Of a stretch of 41,588 bases of DNA, positions 8,401 to 17,793 are shown piece after piece. The notes under the pieces are model-generated. The model worked only from the letters and a program-made list of their open reading frames with translations, was not told where the DNA came from and searched no databases. Each line of letters opens with the position of its first letter. Positions within the stretch are counted from its first letter, which is position 1. Origin of the DNA: Cystobacterineae bacterium (GTDB lineage Bacteria > Myxococcota > Myxococcia > Myxococcales > Myxococcaceae); the NCBI GenBank assembly GCA_009781495.1, contig WQYA01000011.1:1-41588 (forward strand), in the 5' to 3' direction. The position numbers were made by a program, and so were the translations under genes.

Positions 8401-8428
8401 GGGGGGTACTTTCACCTGCGGCGGGCTT
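8401..8428 (+). repeat. Inverted dispersed repeat, right copy
   Basis: The reverse complement reads AAGCCCGCCGCAGG, then TGAAAGTACCCCCC, and matches 341-371 in 14 consecutive bases plus most of the rest. It lies between the lpxA terminator region and the uvrA end. Confidence 0.6.
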
Positions 8429-8626
8429 GTATAAAAAATTCCCCCTCCCCCCTACTACTAACCCTACCCCCCGTGCGAGGCCCCGGCTGTCGGCCCTCGC
8501 CTCCGGCGTTTCTTTGGCAGCACCCCATATTGCCCCCCCGCGTTGTTTGGGGTACCCATAGGGGCTGCCGCCCTACCCGGTTTTTGGGGGGGCAGTCAAG
8601 GGAGGGGGTGCTGCGTTTCATGGAAC

Positions 8627-8667
8627 GGGGGCGAGAGGGGGCTGCCGGCATGAACCCCTTCGCCCCC
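8627..8667. repeat. Long 13-bp hairpin in the uvrA-lpxA intergenic region
   Basis: GGGGGCGA (8627-8634) pairs with TCGCCCCC (8660-8667), and after a single bulged G, AGGGG (8636-8640) pairs with CCCCT (8655-8659). The 14-nt loop contains GCCGGC. It lies 65 bp beyond the uvrA stop and could be a 3'-end structure of the uvrA mRNA or a palindromic repeat; no T tract follows on the minus strand. Confidence 0.6.
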
Positions 8668-8731
8668 AGCTCATCAACCTCCACATTTCTACCCGTGTGC
8701 CGCAGCAACTCCATTCAACCTTAAGCCGCTC

Positions 8732-11587
8732 TTAGAGCAGTGCCTTGAGGTATTGCCCCGTATAACTCTGCGCTACCTGCGCTACCTCCTCCGGCGTCCC
8801 CTGGGCTACCAAATAACCCCCCTTAGCCCCCCCCTCGGGGCCTAAGTCCACTACCCAGTCGGCACATTTAATGACGTCCAGGTTGTGCTCAATCACCAAA
8901 ACGGTGTTTTGCGCCTCCACCAGTCGGCTGAGGACGCGAAGCAGTTTTTGAATGTCGTCAAAGTGCAGCCCCGTCGTGGGCTCGTCGAGGATATAGAGGG
9001 TTTTTCCTGTGGCCACCTTGGCCAACTCGCGCGAGAGTTTCAGGCGTTGGGCTTCGCCGCCCGAAAGCGTGGGGCTGGGTTGCCCAAGCTTCAAATAGGA
9101 GAGGCCCACGTCCTCCAGCGTCTGCAGGACGCGCGCAATTTCCTTGTGCACCTCAAAAAAACTTGCCGCCTCCCGCACCGTCATTTCCAGCATTTCAAAC
9201 ACATTCTTCCCTTTGTATTTCACCCTCAAGGTGGCGTCGTTGAAGCGTTTGCCGCCGCACACCTCGCAGGGCACAAAAACGTCCGCGAGGAAGTGCATCT
9301 CCACGCGCTTGACGCCATCGCCTTGGCAGGCTTCGCAGCGTCCCCCCTTCACGTTGAAGCTGAAACGGCCGGGGGCATAGCCAAAAGCCCTGGCCTGAGG
9401 CGTTTGGGCCAGCACCTCGCGTATGCTGTCAAAAACTTTGCTATAGGTGGCAGGGTTGGAGCGCGGCGTACGGCCGATGGGTTTTTGGTCAATGGAAATG
9501 ACTTTGTCGAGGAAGGACAGGCCGCGCAACTCCTTGTGGGCGCCCACCACCGTTTGGCTGTCATGCAGGTGCTTCATGAGGGCCGGCAGCAGAATGTTAT
9601 TCACCAACGTGCTTTTGCCCGCCCCGGAAACCCCCGTAATGGCCGTCAGTGTACCCAGGGGAAAGGCCACATCAATGCTTTTGAGGTTGTGCGCCTGGGC
9701 CCCCAGCAGTTGCAGCTTTTGCGTGTGGGCAGGGCGTCTTCGTCGGGGTATTTCAATTTTGAGGCGGCCGGAGAGAAAGCCTCCCGTCAGGCTTTGGGGG
9801 GTGGTTTGGAGGGTTTGCAAGCTGCCTTCGGCGACAATGTGGCCGCCTTGTTGGCCGGCATGGGGGCCGAAGTCCACAAGGTGGTCCGCCGCCCGAATGG
9901 TTTCCTCGTCGTGCTCCACCACCAAAACGGTGTTGCCCAAGTCTCTCAACTGCTTGAGTGTGTCCAGCAGGCGCGCGTTGTCGCGCTGGTGCAGGCCGAT
10001 GGAAGGCTCATCCAATATATAAAGCACGCCCGTCAACTCGCTGCCCATTTGGGAGGCCAGGCGTATGCGTTGCCCCTCCCCTCCGGAGAGTGTGGCGGCA
10101 CTCCTGTCCAGGCTTAAATAGGACAGGCCCACGTTGCACAAAAACCCCAAGCGGTGGTTAATTTCCTTCAGCAACTCCCGCGCAATGGAGGCCTCGTGTT
10201 TGGAGAGTTTGAGGTTTTCCAAAAACTGTTTGGCCTCCTCAATGGACAGGTTTGTCAACTCGCTGAGTTTCATTCCGTGGAGTTTGACGGAGCGGGAGGG
10301 AGGGTTGAGGCGCTCGCCGTGGCAACTTTGGCAGGCTTTGTTGCTGAAAAAGCGCATATAATATTGCCGCATCAATTCGGAGCCGGTGGCTTTGAAGCGG
10401 CGCATCAACATGGGGAGTATTCCCTCCCAAGTCTGGTCCCACTGCCCCCAGGAGGCGTGCTTCACACGAAAGGACTCGCCGTGGCTTCCCTCCAAAAGCA
10501 GCGTACGCGTCTTTTGGGGGAGTTTTTCCCAGGGGCAGTCCAAGTCAATTTGGAAGCAGCGCGCGAGGCTTTCAATGAGTTCCGCCGTCCAACCCTCGCC
10601 TTTGGACATGGAGGTGGCCCATACGCCGACGGCCCCCTCACGTATGGAGAGTTTGGTGTTGGGAATAATCAGCTCCACGTCCATTTCAGGCTTGGTGCCC
10701 AGGCCGTTGCAGTCCGTACACATGCCCAGAGGGTGGTTAAAGCTAAAGCGGGCCGGGGTTAACTCAGGGAAGGAGAGGCCGCAGGGGTGGCAGGCGTTTA
10801 ACTCGCTGAAGACGCGCCCTCCCTCCCCCTTCTCGTCGGCCAACACCAAAGAGCCCTTCCCCTCGCGCAAGGCGGCCTCCACCGAATCCGAAAGACGCTC
10901 CCCTATTCCTTCGCCCATTACCAAGCGGTCTATCACCAGCAGAATGTCATGCTTGTGTTTTTTGCTGAGCGAAAGTTTTTGCTCCAGAGAAACCAGCTTG
11001 CCGTCAATGCGCGCGCGCACAAAACCCCGTTTGAAAGCGTCTTGCAGCAAGTCTTTGAATTCCCCCTTGCGTTGCAAAACAAGCGGCGCCAGCAATTGAA
11101 ATTTCTGCCCCGCAGGCAGCTTGAGAATTTCATCCGTAATTTGCTGGGCGCTTTGGTTGCTGACGCGCTGCCCGCAACCGGGGCAATGCTGCACCCCCAA
11201 AGAGGCATAGAGGACGCGCAGAAAGTCATGGATTTCCGTTACCGTCCCTACCGTGGAGCGCGGGTTGGAGGAGGCGGCCTTCTGCTCAATGGCAATGCTG
11301 GGGGAAAGCCCGCGAATGCTGTCATATTTGGGCTTCTCCAGTTGCCCCAAAAATTGGCGGGCATAGGCCGACAGGCTTTCCACATAGCGCCGCTGCCCCT
11401 CCGCATAGAGGGTGTCAAAGGCCAAACTGCTCTTCCCGCTCCCGGAGACACCCGTAAATACAACCAGCCGGTATTTGGGTATGTTGAGGGAAATATCCTT
11501 AAGGTTATGCTCCCTAGCGCCTTTTATACGTATACATTCATTGCTCTGCATGCTGGCCCGGCATACAAGCGCAAGCGGGGCCGGCAT
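8732..11587 (-). CDS. uvrA: Excinuclease ABC subunit A
   Basis: UvrA is the damage-sensing dimeric ATPase of nucleotide excision repair and loads UvrB on lesions. Two ABC ATPase modules are visible: the first with Walker A GVSGSGKSS near residue 55, and the second with GVSGAGKST. Both signature/Walker B sets are present (LSGGEGQR with LYILDEPSIGL; LSGGEAQR with LYILDEPTTGL). Zinc-site cysteines occur at CPGCG, CTDCNGLG, CEACQGDG and CEVCGGKR. The ATG at 11587 has AGAGGG 5 bp upstream; an ATG 12 codons later (11551) gives the start usual in the family. 951 residues, typical. It stands alone, divergent from the A2M gene. Confidence 0.96.
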   Translation of the reverse strand: MPAPLALVCRASMQSNECIRIKGAREHNLKDISLNIPKYRLVVFTGVSGSGKSSLAFDTLYAEGQRRYVESLSAYARQFLGQLEKPKYDSIRGLSPSIAIEQKAASSNPRSTVGTVTEIHDFLRVLYASLGVQHCPGCGQRVSNQSAQQITDEILKLPAGQKFQLLAPLVLQRKGEFKDLLQDAFKRGFVRARIDGKLVSLEQKLSLSKKHKHDILLVIDRLVMGEGIGERLSDSVEAALREGKGSLVLADEKGEGGRVFSELNACHPCGLSFPELTPARFSFNHPLGMCTDCNGLGTKPEMDVELIIPNTKLSIREGAVGVWATSMSKGEGWTAELIESLARCFQIDLDCPWEKLPQKTRTLLLEGSHGESFRVKHASWGQWDQTWEGILPMLMRRFKATGSELMRQYYMRFFSNKACQSCHGERLNPPSRSVKLHGMKLSELTNLSIEEAKQFLENLKLSKHEASIARELLKEINHRLGFLCNVGLSYLSLDRSAATLSGGEGQRIRLASQMGSELTGVLYILDEPSIGLHQRDNARLLDTLKQLRDLGNTVLVVEHDEETIRAADHLVDFGPHAGQQGGHIVAEGSLQTLQTTPQSLTGGFLSGRLKIEIPRRRRPAHTQKLQLLGAQAHNLKSIDVAFPLGTLTAITGVSGAGKSTLVNNILLPALMKHLHDSQTVVGAHKELRGLSFLDKVISIDQKPIGRTPRSNPATYSKVFDSIREVLAQTPQARAFGYAPGRFSFNVKGGRCEACQGDGVKRVEMHFLADVFVPCEVCGGKRFNDATLRVKYKGKNVFEMLEMTVREAASFFEVHKEIARVLQTLEDVGLSYLKLGQPSPTLSGGEAQRLKLSRELAKVATGKTLYILDEPTTGLHFDDIQKLLRVLSRLVEAQNTVLVIEHNLDVIKCADWVVDLGPEGGAKGGYLVAQGTPEEVAQVAQSYTGQYLKALL

Positions 11588-11672
11588 ACAACCCTCTGTC
11601 GCAGTTTCAAAGCGCTTGGGGGAAACCTACCCTATGCCTCTGGCCCGCTAGCCCCCTGGGTTTAGGGAGGAT

Positions 11673-11706
11673 ATATTTAGCAAACTACGCAAATATGAAT
11701 GCATTC
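11673..11706. promoter_or_regulatory. Palindromes between uvrA and the A2M gene, possible operator
   Basis: GAATGCATTC (11697-11706) is a perfect 10-bp palindrome. Just before it, ATATTT (11673-11678) and AAATAT (11691-11696) form an inverted repeat with a 12-bp spacer. The gap between the divergent starts is 307 bp (11588-11894) and otherwise shows no gene. uvrA is an SOS gene in many bacteria, so a LexA-type site is conceivable, but neither sequence matches a LexA box I know. Confidence 0.35.
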
Positions 11707-11882
11707 GGCATAGGGGAAGAATTCAAAAAAACAGGAAGTTAGAAGGCCACAGGGGCGTACATTTTTTCTTGGAAAAGGGGAGAAAGAAGCGTTTAAGTCA
11801 GCCCCAATGGCGTGTAGGAGGGCGGCGCTGGGGGCTTGGCCGTCGAGGCGTCTTCCATTGTTTGGCTTTGTTGTTTTTTGAC

Positions 11883-11888
11883 GGGAGG
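11883..11888 (+). promoter_or_regulatory. Ribosome-binding site that sets the A2M start
   Basis: GGGAGG ends 6 bp before GTG at 11895. The reading frame is open further upstream to a TTG at 11769, but that start lacks a signal peptide at the N-terminus, whereas the GTG places one directly at the start. Confidence 0.7.
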
Positions 11889-11894
11889 TTTGCT

Positions 11895-14800
11895 GTGAGA
11901 GATGGCCGGTTTTTAAGCTTAGCCCTGGGGGTTATTTTAGGAATGTGGGGGTGCGAGGGCTGTCTAGGGAAAAAGTCAGAGGCGCCCGGTAGTGGGGGGG
12001 AGGGTGTGGTTTCCGAAAAAATGCGTATGGAGGGTTTGGAGCCTTTGCCCTTGCCGCCCCTCTTGGAGGGTGCGCCGGCGCCGGCGCCCGCAGAGGGGTT
12101 GCAGGTGGTGGCCAGCCGCGCCCAAAATGCGGAGGGGCAGTTTGGCCCGACGGTTGTTTTTTCGGAGCCTGTGCAGGTTTTGGATGGGGAGCCCATTTTG
12201 GCAAACGGCCGGCCCTTTGCTTCCATGGAGCCTGAGTTGGAAGGGGAGTGGCATTGGTTGGGCTCCACCACGGCGGAGTTTGTCCCCGCCAAGCCCCCCG
12301 CGCTGTCGACGGAATACACCGTACATATTCATGCAGGGTTGAAGGCCCTCAACGGAGCGGAGCTCAAAGAAGCCCATTCTTTTGGTGCAGAAAATGAGCG
12401 CGTCAAACTTCTCTCGCTTTCCCCTCGTGCGGATGATTTGCGTTTGGCCTTGTCTCCCAAAATAGAGTTGGTTTTCAACCAGCCGGTGAATGAGAAGCAA
12501 TTGTTGGAGCGAGCTGTGCTCAAACAAAGTGGGGATGATGTGCCCGTTTTGTTGCAGCTTGAGAAGAAATTTACCCAAAGAGAACGCTTTGAAAAGGAGC
12601 GAGAGGAGGCCCAGGCACGCGGCGACTCCACAGAGGATTACGATCAGATGTTGGCGGATGAAAGCTCCTTAGCGGATTTCCTGCGGCGGACAACCTATGT
12701 GCTGACGCCCGTTCGCCCTCTTGGATTGGATAGACAAGTCCATTTCTCAATGTCTCCCCTGCAAGCAGCGGAGGGTGTGTTGCAAACCGAAGAGGGCGTG
12801 GAGCGCAACTGGCGCACCCACGGGCCTTTGCGCATGGGAAAGATGGAGATACATGCTGCGACGGGGCCGTTGAGCATTTTCTCCAACAATTGTTTGGACA
12901 GAGATTCGCTGAAGGAGAAACTCAAAACCATTCCTCCGGTGACGGTGTTTGACAGTTATTGCAACACATATGGTGATTTAAACACCGTCGTCTATGCCTC
13001 CTTTGCTCCAGGCACCTCCTATGAGATACGGCTTGAGAAGGGACTCAAAGACGCGTTTGAGCAGGAGTTGGAGGCGGATTTTGTTGTCCAAGGAACGACA
13101 GCGGACTTGGAGCCCTCTCTCAGCTTGGGCGGCAGCAATGCGCTGGTTGAGTTGAGCCAGCTTGCAAAAGGCCTTCCACTTTTTTTCCAAAACCTTGAGC
13201 GGGCGGAGCTACGGGCTTGGCGGCTGGATGCCAAAGAGTTTATGCGTGTGCATAACCAGCTAAACCTGGCCTACCGAGATAACCCTACTTCTTCTATAAC
13301 GGAGCTGTTGGGAAGGGGCCCTGACATACAGAAGTCGCTCAAGCTGAAGGCTGCTCGAAACGTCCACGCTTCCCACAAATTGAATTTAGAGGAGTTGTTA
13401 AAGAACCCTCAAGAGGGAGGGTTTATGTGGATACATGTTTATGACGCCGCAGACCGCTCCACGCGGCGCGCTTCCACCTTGGTGCAAGTAGCGGATTTCA
13501 TCGTCCACGCGAGGATAGGCAATGCAAGCTCCCTGGCCTGGGTAACCGGTATGCAAGATGCCCAAGGCATTGCGGATGCCGACATTCAGTTGTTGGACAA
13601 AAACGGCGAACTGCTTTGGGAGGGGAAGAGCGACCAGCAGGGGTTGGCGCCCATGCCGGGGTGGCAAGCGGAGGCATTGAATGGGGCATTCTCTGAGGAC
13701 GCCTCTGACAGTGAGCTTTTCATTGTGGCCACGAAGGGGGGAAAGACGACGGTGACAAGCACGCGGTGGGAGATGTTTTCTGCGTGGCAGTTTGGCATGA
13801 GCGGTGGTTGGCTTTCGAGAGGTTTTGAGCCGAAGGGGGCACTCTTCACAGACAGGGGCATTTATAGGCCGGGCGATGAGATGCACCTAAAAGGCGTCGC
13901 CCGCCACATAGAGCTTGGCGACTGGAAGACGCCCAAAGCAGGCACGCGGGTGGAGGTGAAAGCCCAATGTGGAAACGGCGAGAATGTCCTTTGGAAGAAG
14001 GAGACGGAGTTGTCTTCCTTGGGCACTTTTTCCGTGACAGAGCACATTCCCAAGGACGTTGATTTGGGCACGTGTTGGATTCATGTTGCGCAGAACGACA
14101 GACATTATACGAGCGCTTCATTCATGGTTGAGGAATACCGTGCGCCGAAGTTTTCCGTTGTTTTGACGCCGGAGAAGAAAGCGTTGCTGATGCAGGAGCC
14201 TTTGAATGTCCAAGTGGATGCGCGCTATTATTTTGGCTCTCCCATGTCCGAGGCTCCCCTGAAGTGGAACGTATTTAGGAGCCTCAAGCCTCTGTGGTTT
14301 GAGCAGATGCCTCTCTATGTTTTTGGAGAACAAGCGGGCTATTGGGAGGAAGGCGGGGAGGGGATGTCCCGTATTGCCTTTGGGGGGGGCAAGACAGGGA
14401 AGGGGGGCGACTATGCCATTTCCCTTCGCTCCGTAGATGCGCCTAAGGAGAGCGCCTATACCTATACGATAGAAGCTTTTGCGACGGATATAGACAGGCA
14501 AGCGGCGGGGGGGGCTACACATATTTCCATATACCCCGCGGCCTATTTGGTGGGTTTAAAACTACCGAGCACCTACCCTCAAACAAACAAGCCCAGCGAG
14601 ATAGGCATATTGGTAACCGACACCGAAGGCAGGCCTATAGCGGGCCAACCAGTAGAGCTTCGGCTTAACCGCATAGAGTGGAAGCTGATAGAGCAAAAGG
14701 ACGCGACGGGTGGGTTTAGGACTTTAAATGAGAAGCAGGAGGTGGAGGTACAGCGTTGCAGTTTAAGGCCGGAGGCTTCAGGCGGCGTGTGCACTTTTGT

Positions 14801-17786
14801 TGTTGCTGAGCCCGGCTACTATGTGGCGAAGGCGGAAGTGAAGGATGAGAAGGGGCGCATACACCGCACAGAAGACAGCTTTTATGTTTTGGGGGAGGGG
14901 TTTATTTCCTGGAACCGAAATGAGGAGCAGACGTTGGAGTTGGTGGCGGACAAGAAGCTTTATGGTGTGGGGGACACGGCCAACATTCTTGTCAAATCCC
15001 CCTACCCTGAGGCGACGGCCCTGGTGATGGTAGAGCGCGATGGCGTCATGACGCAGCGAGTGGTTGAGTTGAAAAGCTCCCTGCACAAGTTGGAGATTCC
15101 CATAACGGAAGAGATGATACCCAATGCTTTTGTCAGCGTATTGGTGATGCGTCCGCGTATGATGCAAGGAGGGATAGAAGCCGGTGGGGATGCGGGGCGT
15201 CCTGCGGTGAGGATGGGGCTTATTGAGTTTAAGGTTGAGAAGAAGCAGAAGCGTTTGACGGTGGCCCTCAAGACGGACAAGCCAAGTTACAGGCCGCAGG
15301 AAGAGGTGGTGGTGGACATAGCCGTTTCGGATTTTAAGGGCAGTGCGGCGGATGCGGAGGTGACTTTATATGTTGTGGACGAGGCTGTTTTAGCGCTCAC
15401 CGCCTACAAGACGCCGGACATTATTGAAAGCATATATGGCCAAAGGGGGTTGCATACCCAATTAGCGGAGCCTTTGTTAAATTTGGTTTATAAGCGAGCC
15501 CAAGAGGAGAAGGGTGAAGACGAGGGGGGTGACGGAGGAGGAAGGGGAGGGAGGAAGGCGATAGAGGTGAGAGGCGAGTTTAAGACGACGACCTACTTCA
15601 ACCCCAACGTGTTGACGCGCAACGGTGTGGCGCAGGTGAAATTCAGACTTCCCGACAACATGACGAAGTTTCGCGTTATGGCCATAGCGGTTGGCGAGGG
15701 CAACCGTTTTGGCAAGGGTGAGACGCATTTCCTCGTGAACAAGCCGTTGATAGCGCAGCCGGCCTTGCCGAGGTTTTTGAGGATAGGTGATGAGTTTGAG
15801 GCGGGAGTTGTTGTCCATGCCATGGATGTGGGGATGGGCAAGGCGGAGGCGACGGTGAGTGCGCAGGTACAGGGCCCCATACAGTTGTTGAGGGGTGAGA
15901 GCAGCAAGAAGGTGACGGTAGTTGCCGGCAAGCCCCAGGAGGTACGTTTTCGTTTTCTAGCTTTAGGCGAAGGGGATGCAAAATTTATATTCCGTATAGA
16001 GATGGGCAGCCTTAGCGACGGTGTAGAACAAGAGCTTTATATAGAGAAGGCCGGTATTCCCCAGGCCTATGCCGCCTATGGGGAGATAGACAGTGGGGGC
16101 GTCAAGGAAGTGGTGAAGAAGGTGGAGGGGATGAAGCTTCCCGAGGGTGTATTGGAGAGTTTTGGGGGGTTGGATATTCAGCTTGCTTCGACGGCCATGG
16201 GCAATTTGGAAGAAGGTTTTAAGCAGTTGGTGCAATACCCCTATGGGTGTGCGGAGCAACGTGCTTCCAGGCTGATTCCGTTTATTGCGCTCAGGGAGAT
16301 TGCGGGCCTATTCAAACTGCCATGGCCTGACAAGAGCGATGCTGCTTCAGAGTTGACTTCTCTATGGAACCGTTGGCGTGCGGACGAACCGAGTTTGCGC
16401 AAGAATGCGCACCCGGATGTGGTGATTCAGAAGAATGTGGACGAGTTGCTAAGCATGCAAGCTTTGGATGGGGGGTTTCGTTATTGGCCGAGCGCCCATT
16501 GCTCCAGCCCATGGGTGAGCGGTTTTACAACGCTTGCTTTATGGAGGGCGCGGGAAGTGGGTTTTGCGGTTTCTCCGGAGAAGTTGCTTCAAGCCGAGAA
16601 ATACCTGGAAGCGGTTTTAGGTGGGCGTATCGCAGATTGTAATTATTGGAAGGCAGACATAGAGGCGCGTGTTATGGCCGCCTATGTATTGGCGCGCATG
16701 CAAAAGCCCAAGCCCAGCTACTACCCGGAGTTGCTAAAGCAACAGGACAAGCTGACGAGTTTTTCAAAAGCCTTGTTGGCGCATGCTTTGTGGATGGGGA
16801 AGAAAAACCGCTCTTCAGCGGAGAAGTTGCTCAAAGAGTTGTTGTCGAAGGCCCGCGAGACGGCGAAGACGGTTTATATTGAAGACAGCCGGGACTTGGA
16901 GGGTTTTTTCGGCTCTCCCATACGGACGACAGGGGCTGTTTTGCAGACTTTGGCTGTGGTTTCTCCCCAGCACCCCTACATAACGAAGATGGTGCGTTAT
17001 TTGGCGGAGGATTCGCGGCGCAAGGACGGCTCATGGGGCTCAACGCAGGAAGCCGCTTTTGCTCTCATGGGGCTGATAGACGTCTTACGTCAGAAGGAGA
17101 GGGAGGAACCGGATTTTATTGCCCGTACACTTTTAGGAGACGAGGCTATTTTAGAAAAGGTGTTGAAGGGCAGAAGCCTTAAGGCGGAGAACATACAAAT
17201 TCCGATGGAGAAATTGCTGAAGTCCGGCGTAGCTGGCGAGTCAAAACCCCTTGCTTTCGAGAAAGAAGGCGCAGGTGTCCTCTATTATTCCGCGCTCCTC
17301 AAATATATGAGCAAGCAATTGCCGCAAACCCCTGTGGAGCATGGCATTGCCGTGCAGCGTTGGTTTGAGCCTGAGGGCAAAAAACTTCAGCTTAAGAAGT
17401 GTTGGGCAGGAGACAAGGTGCGTGTTGTGGTGCGTGTTGCGACCAACCAACTTCGGAATTTTGTGGCGATAGAAATTCCTTTGCCTGCGGGACTGGAAGC
17501 CGTTAACGCTTCGCTGGCGACTTCGGCTGGGTTGACGGAGCCGGAAAGCAACTACCCTGTTTGGGCGTCTCCTTTCAACCACGTGGAGCTTCGAGACTCG
17601 AAAGTGGTGTTGTTTGCGGATGCTTTGTCTCCGGGAACCTATGAATACCGCTTTTGGGCGCATGCGACGACTCTTGGGAAATTTGTTTTAAAACCAGCGA
17701 TGGCTTCTTTAATGTACCAACCCGACGTATGGGGAAGCACCGCCGGCTCCGTTTTTGAAGTGTTGCCTTCTGGCGCACAACCTTGA
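11895..17786 (+). CDS. Bacterial alpha-2-macroglobulin, thioester type
   Basis: Bacterial A2Ms are periplasmic protease traps, usually lipid-anchored; cleavage of a bait region triggers attack by an internal thioester. The GTG start is chosen from its Shine-Dalgarno; the resulting 1963-residue protein begins with a hydrophobic signal ending in WGC (residue 20 or so), a likely but imperfect lipobox. The thioester motif CAEQ is intact in QYPYGCAEQRAS (Cys1452). Upstream MG-type domains, the GxxxTDRGIYRPGDE segment, YVVDEAVLALT, and the conserved NPNVLTRNGVAQVKFRLPDN region are all recognisable. An acidic, Gly-rich insert (about 15501-15565) precedes the last. Two runs of eight G lie in the frame. 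It ends 7 bp before pbpC, the pairing seen in E. coli (yfhM-pbpC). Confidence 0.93.
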   Translation: MRDGRFLSLALGVILGMWGCEGCLGKKSEAPGSGGEGVVSEKMRMEGLEPLPLPPLLEGAPAPAPAEGLQVVASRAQNAEGQFGPTVVFSEPVQVLDGEPILANGRPFASMEPELEGEWHWLGSTTAEFVPAKPPALSTEYTVHIHAGLKALNGAELKEAHSFGAENERVKLLSLSPRADDLRLALSPKIELVFNQPVNEKQLLERAVLKQSGDDVPVLLQLEKKFTQRERFEKEREEAQARGDSTEDYDQMLADESSLADFLRRTTYVLTPVRPLGLDRQVHFSMSPLQAAEGVLQTEEGVERNWRTHGPLRMGKMEIHAATGPLSIFSNNCLDRDSLKEKLKTIPPVTVFDSYCNTYGDLNTVVYASFAPGTSYEIRLEKGLKDAFEQELEADFVVQGTTADLEPSLSLGGSNALVELSQLAKGLPLFFQNLERAELRAWRLDAKEFMRVHNQLNLAYRDNPTSSITELLGRGPDIQKSLKLKAARNVHASHKLNLEELLKNPQEGGFMWIHVYDAADRSTRRASTLVQVADFIVHARIGNASSLAWVTGMQDAQGIADADIQLLDKNGELLWEGKSDQQGLAPMPGWQAEALNGAFSEDASDSELFIVATKGGKTTVTSTRWEMFSAWQFGMSGGWLSRGFEPKGALFTDRGIYRPGDEMHLKGVARHIELGDWKTPKAGTRVEVKAQCGNGENVLWKKETELSSLGTFSVTEHIPKDVDLGTCWIHVAQNDRHYTSASFMVEEYRAPKFSVVLTPEKKALLMQEPLNVQVDARYYFGSPMSEAPLKWNVFRSLKPLWFEQMPLYVFGEQAGYWEEGGEGMSRIAFGGGKTGKGGDYAISLRSVDAPKESAYTYTIEAFATDIDRQAAGGATHISIYPAAYLVGLKLPSTYPQTNKPSEIGILVTDTEGRPIAGQPVELRLNRIEWKLIEQKDATGGFRTLNEKQEVEVQRCSLRPEASGGVCTFVVAEPGYYVAKAEVKDEKGRIHRTEDSFYVLGEGFISWNRNEEQTLELVADKKLYGVGDTANILVKSPYPEATALVMVERDGVMTQRVVELKSSLHKLEIPITEEMIPNAFVSVLVMRPRMMQGGIEAGGDAGRPAVRMGLIEFKVEKKQKRLTVALKTDKPSYRPQEEVVVDIAVSDFKGSAADAEVTLYVVDEAVLALTAYKTPDIIESIYGQRGLHTQLAEPLLNLVYKRAQEEKGEDEGGDGGGRGGRKAIEVRGEFKTTTYFNPNVLTRNGVAQVKFRLPDNMTKFRVMAIAVGEGNRFGKGETHFLVNKPLIAQPALPRFLRIGDEFEAGVVVHAMDVGMGKAEATVSAQVQGPIQLLRGESSKKVTVVAGKPQEVRFRFLALGEGDAKFIFRIEMGSLSDGVEQELYIEKAGIPQAYAAYGEIDSGGVKEVVKKVEGMKLPEGVLESFGGLDIQLASTAMGNLEEGFKQLVQYPYGCAEQRASRLIPFIALREIAGLFKLPWPDKSDAASELTSLWNRWRADEPSLRKNAHPDVVIQKNVDELLSMQALDGGFRYWPSAHCSSPWVSGFTTLALWRAREVGFAVSPEKLLQAEKYLEAVLGGRIADCNYWKADIEARVMAAYVLARMQKPKPSYYPELLKQQDKLTSFSKALLAHALWMGKKNRSSAEKLLKELLSKARETAKTVYIEDSRDLEGFFGSPIRTTGAVLQTLAVVSPQHPYITKMVRYLAEDSRRKDGSWGSTQEAAFALMGLIDVLRQKEREEPDFIARTLLGDEAILEKVLKGRSLKAENIQIPMEKLLKSGVAGESKPLAFEKEGAGVLYYSALLKYMSKQLPQTPVEHGIAVQRWFEPEGKKLQLKKCWAGDKVRVVVRVATNQLRNFVAIEIPLPAGLEAVNASLATSAGLTEPESNYPVWASPFNHVELRDSKVVLFADALSPGTYEYRFWAHATTLGKFVLKPAMASLMYQPDVWGSTAGSVFEVLPSGAQP

Positions 17787-17793
17787 GCCCGAC

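Larger units (their letters stand above)
8319..8731. other. Convergent intergenic region, hairpin-rich, no gene
   Basis: The 413 bp between the ends of lpxA and uvrA hold no believable gene. They contain a direct 11-bp repeat TTAGGGGGGTA (8363-8373 and 8398-8408), the right copy of an inverted dispersed repeat, a stem at 8475-8480/8495-8500, the self-complementary GGGTACCC at 8550-8557, and a long stem at 8627-8667. The plus strand changes from G-rich to C-rich near 8.43 kb. Confidence 0.6.

Noticed and set aside
8412-8724. Overlapping open frames on both strands in the uvrA-lpxA gap
   Set aside because: The translations are Arg/Pro/Gly-rich, lack a ribosome-binding site and any family feature, and the DNA is explained better by hairpins and repeats.
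11769-11894. Longer N-terminus of the A2M protein from a TTG
   Set aside because: It would place 42 basic residues before the signal peptide and lacks the strong ribosome-binding site found before GTG 11895.
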